A DNA stretch of 64,000 nt, from positions 62,001 through 126,000 of the forward strand of contig CAWDIJ010000005.1 of NCBI GenBank assembly GCA_963802375.1, written 5' to 3'. This stretch comes from JACDAN01 sp963802375 (GTDB taxonomy: Bacteria; Actinomycetota; Thermoleophilia; Gaiellales; Gaiellaceae). Position 1 is the stretch's first letter; every line of letters starts with the position of its first letter. Shown in pieces: positions 58,865 through 64,000 of this stretch. The notes beneath the pieces were generated by a model. It searched no databases. It was given only the letters and a program-made list of their open reading frames with translations, and had not been told where the DNA came from. A program made the translations under genes and the position numbers.

Positions 58865-59999
58865 GCACCGCGAGGAGGGCAACGAGCGTCAGGTCCCGCA
58901 GCAGGACGAGCCACGACGCGACCGTGTCGAGCTCCAGCGCCAGCTCCCAGTAGCGGTACGGGAACCACAGCTGGGTCAGGACGAGCGCCACGGCCAGCAC
59001 GCCCGTCGCGAGGAGTCCGCGCCGGCCGCGGACGAGCGGCACGAGCGGGATCAGCCAGAGGAGAAACTGCGGCGAGAGCACCTTTCCGAAGGCGACGAAG
59101 GCGCAAACGACGGCGGCGCAGGCGCGCACCAGGCGATCTCGGTCGGCCGGGCCTCGCGCATACCAGACCCAGACGGCCACCACCGCGGCGATCTGCAGCA
59201 GCGTCGAGGTGAAGGCGAGCGCATCCGCCGCGCCACCGTCCAGGTTCTGCGAGCCGTGGCTCGACTCCATCGTCAGGTCAAGGCCAAACAGCTGGTGCGC
59301 GACAAGCAGGATCCCGGAGCCGAGGCTCTCGATCTGGAGCGGCCGTCCCGCCTGCACCCAGAACGCGTCCCAGACTCCGCCGGGCGACACGACGGCAAAC
59401 GGGAGGACGATCGCCGCGATCACCCCGAGAAACGCGACGCCGCAGACGAGCGCCTCCCGCCGGCCGCGTGTCCGCCAGACGTGCGCGAGGAACAGCGGCG
59501 CCAGCAGGGCCGGGTAGACCTTCGCCGCGGCCGCGAGGCCGAGAACGCCCAGCCCGAGCCGGAACCGTCCGGCGAGAAAGACCGCGAGCGCCGCCACCGT
59601 CAGCAGCGCAGGCCAGAGATCGAAGCGGCTGAGGACGACTGACCCGAGCAGCAGCGGCGAGACGGCGACGAAGAGCGGCGCCCACCACGAAGTCGTCAGG
59701 GCGGCGACCAGCAGGACGACGGCGACGCCGCACGCGGCCATCAACCCCTCGAACGTCGCGCCGTAGTCGCCTCCCTCGACCGGCAGCCTGAAGACGGGCA
59801 GCGCCGCCGGCGGATATTCGACCACGAAGTCGCGGTACGGCACCTGCCCGTCAGCCATCGCCTCGCCGTACCGTTCGTAGATCGGCGTGTCCACGATCTG
59901 GTCGCGCTCGTAGAAACCCTCGTGGAGCAGCACCCACGAGACGACGAAGACGGCGAAGGCGCTAGCCGGCCGGAACCAGCTCGGGAACCGGGCGCTCAG
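58824..59999 (-). CDS. GT87/DUF2029-like membrane glycosyltransferase
   Basis: Polytopic protein of about 391 residues. The first loop has DTPIYERYGEAMADGQVPYRD and FVVEYPPAALPVF, the acidic and PPxA motifs of polyprenyl-phosphate-dependent GT-C mannosyltransferases; LSPQFLLWLIPLVPL is the late conserved block. The first GTG (59933) would split the first helix (AFAVFVVSWVLL). An in-frame CTG at 59999, nine bases after AGGAGG (complement of 60009-60014), restores the helix and overlaps the upstream gene. Confidence 0.82.
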   Translation of the reverse strand: MSARFPSWFRPASAFAVFVVSWVLLHEGFYERDQIVDTPIYERYGEAMADGQVPYRDFVVEYPPAALPVFRLPVEGGDYGATFEGLMAACGVAVVLLVAALTTSWWAPLFVAVSPLLLGSVVLSRFDLWPALLTVAALAVFLAGRFRLGLGVLGLAAAAKVYPALLAPLFLAHVWRTRGRREALVCGVAFLGVIAAIVLPFAVVSPGGVWDAFWVQAGRPLQIESLGSGILLVAHQLFGLDLTMESSHGSQNLDGGAADALAFTSTLLQIAAVVAVWVWYARGPADRDRLVRACAAVVCAFVAFGKVLSPQFLLWLIPLVPLVRGRRGLLATGVLAVALVLTQLWFPYRYWELALELDTVASWLVLLRDLTLVALLAVLTLRAPGARARSA

Positions 60000-61680
60000 G
60001 CTCCACCGCCTCCTCGGGCTCCCGCCGGACGGCCGGCGCGAGCACCGCGAAGGCGACGAACGGGAAGAACCACGGGATGTAGAGGAAGAACCAGTGAGTC
60101 AGCACCAGCTCGAAGCCGAGCAGCAACGCACCGGTCAGCGCAGCGAGCTGCAGCGGCGACTTCGTCCGTGGCCAGAAGGCGACCGCCACCGAGCCCGCGA
60201 GCAGGAGCCCGATCAGCGGCAGCTGGACGAGGTGAAGGTCGGGGATGCCCTCGGCGTGGTACTGGCCCCAGCCCCAGATCGAGAACGGCGACTCGCGGCC
60301 GAGCTGCCAGCCGAACGTCCGGTTCCAGAAGACCCGCGCGGCGTCGATCGGGTTCGGCTCCAGCAGCAGGATCGAGAACGACGCCAGCGTCGCGGCCGCA
60401 AAGCCGGCGACGAAGACCGAGATGGCACGGGGGCGCCGCAATCCGTCCGGGTACGACGCCCAGAGCGGCACGACCAGCAGCGGCGCGAACTTCGTCCACG
60501 CCGCGAGGGCGCTGAACACGCCGCGCGCGAAGCTCGACGACGCGAGCCAGAAGCCCCAGACTAGGAAGAGCGCCGGCAGCGCGTCGTTCGTGTTCGAGCT
60601 CGACACGTACTGCGTGAATGGATAGGCCGCCCAGGCGAAGGGCAGGACCGCCGCAAGCCGCAGGCCGCCGAACCGCCGGCCGACGAGCACGAGGCCGAGC
60701 ATCACCAGCAGGTCGAGCGCGATCGAGGTGAAGTGCACGGCCGGCAGCTCGTCCCACTTGCCGTCCCAGCCGAGCAGCGCGTAGCCGGGCAGGTACGCGA
60801 TGTAGGCGACCGGGCCATAGGTGTCGCCTCGCTCGTTCGAGGACTCGCAGCGGCCGTTGGTCTGGATCCGCTCCCGCACCTCGCCCTCGGCATCCGCCTC
60901 CCCGCACTTGCGCAGCTTCCCTTGCGCGGGGAAGTGGCTGTAGGGCATCTCGCCGTTCGCGATCCGGTGGGCGCCGATGACGCCCGAGTAGCCGACGTCG
61001 ATCACGTTCGAGTCCTCGATGTTCAGCCCGATCCTGAAGCCGGCGAGGAAGACGGTGGCGGCGACGAGGATCCAGATTGGCCAGACCACGCTGCCGCTCG
61101 ACCCGCTCCTCCCCCGAAGACCGACCCAGACCATGCGCGCCACCAGGTAGACCATCGGCGGGTAGGCGAGCGCCATGCTCGCGAACACGTTTCCGTCGTT
61201 GAAGAACCAGAGCGAGACGGAGAACGAGAGCAGCGCCACGAGGTCGAGGGTGCGCAGGCTGAGCGGCCGCCGCCAGTCGACGAGGCCCAGTAGGAAGACG
61301 GCGCAGAGCGCCAGCCAGACGTCCAGCCGGTTGATCGACTTCCCGCCGAACGCGCCCTCGTAGCCACGGGCCATCTTCCAGGCGACCTGCGGGCCCGTCC
61401 ACGCCTCGGTCACCCGGCCGGAGGAGTCGTTTACCTTGCCGGTCGAGATCTCGCCGGCCTCCTGCCACCAGACGTGCACCGTCCAGGAGCCCGTGTCGGC
61501 GTCGAACGTCGCGTCGGTGACGCGCCCCTTCCGCGGGTAGCGGTCGAGCCAATCCGCGACCTTCGGGTGGCGCAGCAGCGCGGCGGTCGCCCGCTCCTCG
61601 GTCAGCTTTGACCGCTCGGCCGCCGCGGCGTCCGGCGCGAGCGCCAGCGCGCAGACGACAACGGCGAGCGTCCGGGCCAC
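59962..61680 (-). CDS. Membrane glycosyltransferase-like protein with N-terminal signal and PepSY-like domain
   Basis: Protein of 572 residues. An N-terminal signal (TLAVVVCALALAPDAAAA) and a small extracytoplasmic domain (about 25-105, VTDATFDADTGSWTVHVWW) precede about 11 helices. Loop motifs SGVIGAHRIANGEMPYSHFP, DTYGPVAYIAYLPGYALLG and SSSNTNDALPALFLV resemble GT87/GT39-like lipid-linked sugar transferases. It starts at GTG 61680, exactly where hairpin element D ends, and no SD is visible before it. Confidence 0.75.
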   Translation of the reverse strand: MARTLAVVVCALALAPDAAAAERSKLTEERATAALLRHPKVADWLDRYPRKGRVTDATFDADTGSWTVHVWWQEAGEISTGKVNDSSGRVTEAWTGPQVAWKMARGYEGAFGGKSINRLDVWLALCAVFLLGLVDWRRPLSLRTLDLVALLSFSVSLWFFNDGNVFASMALAYPPMVYLVARMVWVGLRGRSGSSGSVVWPIWILVAATVFLAGFRIGLNIEDSNVIDVGYSGVIGAHRIANGEMPYSHFPAQGKLRKCGEADAEGEVRERIQTNGRCESSNERGDTYGPVAYIAYLPGYALLGWDGKWDELPAVHFTSIALDLLVMLGLVLVGRRFGGLRLAAVLPFAWAAYPFTQYVSSSNTNDALPALFLVWGFWLASSSFARGVFSALAAWTKFAPLLVVPLWASYPDGLRRPRAISVFVAGFAAATLASFSILLLEPNPIDAARVFWNRTFGWQLGRESPFSIWGWGQYHAEGIPDLHLVQLPLIGLLLAGSVAVAFWPRTKSPLQLAALTGALLLGFELVLTHWFFLYIPWFFPFVAFAVLAPAVRREPEEAVEPERPVPELVPAG

Positions 61681-61848
61681 TAGGAGGGTTTGGTGGAACG
61701 TCGCTCGTCGCCGCGGTGTGATGGTCGTTCTGAGGCAAGGACGCAGGGAGTGTTCGTATCGAGTGAGATACGGGCGCGCCTGAGGACGCCGCCTCAGGGC
61801 GACCAGCGCAGCGCGGCGGCACAGCCGATGTTTCGCCAGACCCTCCTA
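61681..61848 (+). repeat. Long hairpin element D (168 bp) between gtrA-like and glycosyltransferase genes
   Basis: Arms TAGGAGGGTTTGGTGGAACG and the complement of its partner ending ACCCTCCTA pair along the whole gap. The gtrA-like stop (61846-61848) and the base before the GTG (61678-61680) are the exact ends. The internal loop has AAGGACGCAGGGAG (GGACGCAGG at 61739-61747) facing CTGAGGACGC (61780-61789). The apical stem is CGTATC-GAGTGA-GATACG (61755-61772). The first four transition differences in the outer arms all fit plus-strand G-U pairs. Confidence 0.88.
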
Positions 61849-62292
61849 TCTACGCCGGAAGCTCCAGAGCTTGTTGCCGACGAAGTTCAGCGGCGTGACG
61901 AGGATGATCGCGATCGCCTGCGCCGGGATCTTGTCCAGCCCGAGCGCGATCAGCGTCTCCAGGATCAGCAGGTTCGCGCCCAGCGCGCAGACTGCGACGA
62001 TCAGGAACCGGATCCCCTGGTAGGCGACATGCCCGCGCTGGCCCCGGAACGTCCAGAGCCGGTTCCACGTGTAGTTGTTCGTCACGGCGACGAGGAACGA
62101 CGCGGTCGCTGCGGGGAGGTGATGCCAGTCGGCCCAGAGCACGAGCGTCGAGAAGACCGCGAGGTTGACCACGTAGCCCGACGCGCCGACCGTGCAGAAC
62201 TTCGCGAGCTGCACCCAGTTGTGCGGCCGCCGCAGCGCGGCCCCGGCGCGGCCACCGGCGACTGCGAGCGTCGAGGAGAACGAACGTGACAC
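61846..62292 (-). CDS. GtrA-like family membrane protein
   Basis: Four-helix membrane protein of 148 residues (GtrA/DPMS-type). FCTVGASGYVVNLAVFSTLV opens the first helix and FLVAVTNNYTWNRLWTFRGQ is the conserved loop; VTPLNFVGNKLWSFRRR ends the protein. GtrA proteins are thought to flip or support transfer of polyprenyl-phosphate sugars, which fits the two downstream membrane glycosyltransferases. Its stop codon is the edge of hairpin element D. Confidence 0.9.
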   Translation of the reverse strand: MSRSFSSTLAVAGGRAGAALRRPHNWVQLAKFCTVGASGYVVNLAVFSTLVLWADWHHLPAATASFLVAVTNNYTWNRLWTFRGQRGHVAYQGIRFLIVAVCALGANLLILETLIALGLDKIPAQAIAIILVTPLNFVGNKLWSFRRR

Positions 62293-62314
62293 GGCCGGCG
62301 CGAGAGTAGCCTAA

Positions 62315-62370
62315 GGCGTCGACTAGTCGACGCCGACCATGAGAGGCCATACCGGCTTGCCGGCATGGCC
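62315..62370. repeat. Two adjacent palindromes before the gtrA-like gene
   Basis: GGCGTCGACTAGTCGACGCC (62315-62334) is a perfect 20-bp palindrome. Eleven bases on, GGCCATACCGGC-TT-GCCGGCATGGCC (62345-62370) forms a 12-bp stem with one mismatch. They fill the 80-base gap after the PRC-barrel-like gene. The second may terminate transcription from that gene; no U-tract is seen. The first could be an operator for the gtrA unit. Confidence 0.6.
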
Positions 62371-62372
62371 GC

Positions 62373-62645
62373 TCACGCGGCCGGTCCGCGGCCCCGGCGA
62401 AGCGGGACGCCCCGTGCGCGATAGAACCCGAGCTCCTCGGTGTCGAGCAGCGCAAACGGGGAGTCGATGACGACCTCGCCGCCGGCGGGAGATGCCGCGG
62501 CCATGGGCAGAAAGCGGTGGCGGCCGTCCAGGCAGCGAACCTCGAGCCCCATCGGCTGCCCCTCGGCCGCCTCGAGGATCACGTCGGCGACGTGTCCGAT
62601 CCGGACCCCGTGCAGGGTCACGGGCCGCTGCAAGAACCTCTCCAT
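62373..62645 (-). CDS. PRC-barrel-like small protein (90 aa)
   Basis: Short soluble protein beginning MERFLQRPVTLHGVRIGHVA. The pattern of short strands (GRVADVILE-like GHVADVILEAAEG, then LEVRCLDGRHRFLPM, then VVIDSPFALLDTEELGFY) suggests a PRC-barrel fold. PRC barrels occur in RimM and photosynthetic proteins and often bind RNA or other proteins. Function is unknown. It lies 19 bases after the acylphosphatase gene and is probably co-transcribed with it. Confidence 0.6.
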   Translation of the reverse strand: MERFLQRPVTLHGVRIGHVADVILEAAEGQPMGLEVRCLDGRHRFLPMAAASPAGGEVVIDSPFALLDTEELGFYRARGVPLRRGRGPAA

Positions 62646-62664
62646 CGAGACAGCGGTTCCCGCT

Positions 62665-62937
62665 TCAGCGCGTCGCGAACCCGTGCTCGTCGCGCGGTTC
62701 CGTCCACTCGACCTCGACGTCGTCCACGTGGGCGAGCGACGGCCCGCGGCGGCACCAGTCGAGCATCGAATCGATCCGGTCACGGTCGCCCTCGAACACC
62801 GCTTCCACCGTTCCGTCCGGGTTGTTGCGGATCCAACCCGCGAGATCGAGCGACCGGGCACGGTCCCTCGTCTCGGCGCGGAAGAAGACTCCCTGCACCC
62901 GACCGCGGACCACGACCCGGGCGCGGGCGTCGCTCAT
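62665..62937 (-). CDS. acyP: Acylphosphatase
   Basis: Small enzyme of 90 residues that hydrolyses acyl phosphates. The signature VVVRGRVQGVFFRAETRDRA contains the phosphate-binding loop and catalytic Arg, and GWIRNNPDGTVEAVFEGD contains the catalytic Asn. The ATG at 62937 overlaps the pcm stop by 4 bases. Confidence 0.93.
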   Translation of the reverse strand: MSDARARVVVRGRVQGVFFRAETRDRARSLDLAGWIRNNPDGTVEAVFEGDRDRIDSMLDWCRRGPSLAHVDDVEVEWTEPRDEHGFATR

Positions 62938-63581
62938 CCGTCGAACCCCTCCTCGCCCACGAGCGGGACGAAGCGGCACGGCACCGACCGGATGACCGCC
63001 GGGCCCTCGGGGCTCCGAACGATCACCTCGAGGCGCTGGCCTCGGCGCCCGCCGACCGGGACGACGAGCCGGCCGCCGACCTTGAGCTGCTCGTAGAGCG
63101 CGTTCGGGAACTCCGGCGCGGCCGCGGCCACCGCGATGGCGTCGTACGGGGCGTGCTCTGGCAGGCCGCGTGACCCGTCGCCGACGTTGACGTTGACATC
63201 GTCAACGCCGGCCGCCTCGAGGTTGCGCCGTGCCTGCTCGGCGAGCTCCGGAATCCGCTCGATGGAGTGCACCTCCTTCGCGAGCTGCGCGAGCACCGCG
63301 GCCTGGTAGCCGGAGCCGGTACCTACGTCGAGTGCGCGCTCGTCGCCGTCGAGGCCGAGCTCTTCCAGGATCCTGGCGACCATGTACGGCTGCGAGATCG
63401 TCTGGCCAGAGCCGATCGGGAGCGCCGCGTCGTCGTAGGCGCGACGGCGCAGGTCGTCCGGGACGAACGGCTCGCGCGGGACGTGCTCCATCGCCTCGAG
63501 CACCCGGGGGTCCGCGATGTCGCGGCCGCGCAGCTGCTCGTCGACCATCCGGCGAAGGCGGGCTTCGGCTGGAGAACTCAT
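62934..63581 (-). CDS. pcm: Protein-L-isoaspartate O-methyltransferase
   Basis: Repairs isoaspartyl residues using SAM. The 215-residue protein has YDDAALPIGSGQTISQPYMV, the SAM motif ALDVGTGSGYQAAVLAQLA and the late segment GGRLVVPVGGRRGQRLEVI. The ATG (63579-63581) and the next two codons lie in the base stem of hairpin element E, so translation may be sensitive to that structure. It overlaps acyP by 4 bases. Confidence 0.93.
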   Translation of the reverse strand: MSSPAEARLRRMVDEQLRGRDIADPRVLEAMEHVPREPFVPDDLRRRAYDDAALPIGSGQTISQPYMVARILEELGLDGDERALDVGTGSGYQAAVLAQLAKEVHSIERIPELAEQARRNLEAAGVDDVNVNVGDGSRGLPEHAPYDAIAVAAAAPEFPNALYEQLKVGGRLVVPVGGRRGQRLEVIVRSPEGPAVIRSVPCRFVPLVGEEGFDG

Positions 63582-63736
63582 CCCAGAATGAGAGCTGTGC
63601 CGCCAGGGCGCGCTGGGCGGCGCCAGGCGTCGTCCTCACCCGCGCCCATATGAGTGGATATGAACGCGGCCTGCGTCCGGGCCTGGCATCCACCCATCGC
63701 ACCCTGGCGACGAGCCACATCCTGGAACGAGTTCTC
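63572..63736 (-). repeat. Long hairpin element E (165 bp) between a phosphatase-like gene and pcm
   Basis: Arms GAGAACTCATCCCAGAATG (63572-63590) and CATCCTGGAACGAGTTCTC (63718-63736) pair across the full gap. On the minus strand the internal loop has GGACGCAGG (63670-63678) facing TGAGGACG (63631-63638). The apical stem is CATAT-GAGTGG-ATATG, extended by CGCG on both sides, and GCCAGGC/GCCTGGC flanks the loop. Arm differences favour G-U pairs in minus-strand RNA. The upstream stop (63735-63737) and the pcm start (63579-63581) lie at opposite ends. Confidence 0.85.
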
Positions 63737-64000
63737 AGGCGGCGCGGGCATACGCGGGAGCTTGTATCCCGAAGTGGCGCAGGACGAACGGCGCGACGCC
63801 TGCGATGTCGCCCGGCGGCGGCTCCCCGGCTCCGATGGCGAGCATCGGAACCAGTGAGTCGCCCTCGAGCAGCGATCCGTGCGATCCACCGCCGGCGTGG
63901 TGGCGACCCCCGAGGTCGGCGAACTCGACACCCTCGACCGCTGACACCAGCACGTCGCCGGCGTTCGGATTCCTGAGTGCCCGAAGCGCGCGACCCTGCC
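63735..64000 (-). CDS. Alkaline phosphatase/phosphodiesterase-superfamily protein, C-terminal fragment
   Basis: The gene enters from the right edge; about 87 residues are visible. The segment ADLGGRHHAGGGSHGSLLEG followed by DSLVPMLAIGAGEPPPGDIA resembles the C-terminal metal-binding region (with its conserved HxxxG...H) of type I phosphodiesterase/nucleotide pyrophosphatase and related alkaline-phosphatase-fold proteins. It ends in FGIQAPAYARAA at the edge of hairpin element E. The substrate cannot be inferred from this fragment. Confidence 0.65.
   Translation of the reverse strand, partial: QGRALRALRNPNAGDVLVSAVEGVEFADLGGRHHAGGGSHGSLLEGDSLVPMLAIGAGEPPPGDIAGVAPFVLRHFGIQAPAYARAA

Overview
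The window is strongly GC-rich with dense, often overlapping genes, frequent GTG/TTG starts and leaderless-looking promoters. The gene content fits a high-GC actinobacterium: menaquinone synthesis, a bc complex with split cytochrome b and an extended Rieske subunit, DtxR/ArsR regulators, and cyclase-NB-ARC-TPR signalling proteins. I think a member of Thermoleophilia (Gaiellales-like, probably a metagenomic or environmental genome) is likely, but this is inference from gene content and not a database result. I see no tRNA, rRNA, CRISPR array, insertion sequence or phage gene. No stretch over about 200 bases lacks a gene or a recognisable structured element.

Layout. 1-3 kb: Mn/Zn/Fe-type ABC transporter (minus strand), broken by many small indels, facing its probable DtxR-family regulator. 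3.7-5.1 kb: two divergent ArsR-type regulators around tandem 16-bp operators, one followed by an SRPBCC (AHSA1-like) gene. 5.2-12.7 kb: PIG-L deacetylase, O-antigen-ligase-like and GT87-like membrane proteins, a PQQ-type propeller protein, a FlgD-like protein and a secreted protein. 12.8-22.3 kb: sulfur block. A sulfate ABC importer (cysP-cysT-cysW-cysA) sits beside a seven-gene, end-overlapping operon: flavoprotein, fumarase alpha and beta, ComA-like phosphosulfolactate synthase, APS reductase, APS kinase, ATP sulfurylase. 22.4-26.4 kb: small secreted protein, iron alcohol dehydrogenase, LysR regulator, PhoX-like protein. 26.5-35.9 kb: polysaccharide genes (sugar transferase, asnB, DUF354, CapD, DegT, DedA, phosphodiester glycosidase). 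36.0-38.5 kb: ABC exporter. 38.5-46.4 kb: Rieske oxygenase, then menaquinone genes (MenA-like fusion, polyprenyl synthase, MenG) and the quinol-cytochrome c reductase (qcr) operon. 46.5-52.9 kb: two tandem cyclase-NB-ARC-TPR proteins and a PQQ sugar dehydrogenase. 53-57 kb: hemL-hemB and an AI-2E-type transporter. 57.3-64 kb: degenerate M23 protein, YmdB, glycosyltransferases, GtrA, acylphosphatase, pcm and a phosphatase fragment.

The most unusual feature is a family of five dispersed inverted-repeat elements of nearly constant size (165-173 bp), at 13703-13874, 33351-33523, 42996-43167, 61681-61848 and 63572-63736. Each forms one long imperfect hairpin with a conserved internal loop (GGACKCAGG on one side, CTGAGGAC-like on the other) and a covarying apical stem. 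Each fills the junction between two co-directional genes, in four cases with the upstream stop codon and the downstream start codon at the two ends of the base stem. I do not recognise this family.

The second notable system is the sulfur block. Sulfate is activated and reduced to sulfite, but no sulfite reductase is present. A ComA-like enzyme could place the sulfite on PEP, and fumarase-like and fumarate-reductase-like enzymes are co-transcribed. Sulfolactate and sulfoacrylate are the sulfonate analogues of malate and fumarate, so the operon may encode a C3-sulfonate pathway. Both sulfur operons carry the same CTAAT-N7-ATTAG dyad just downstream of a -10 box.
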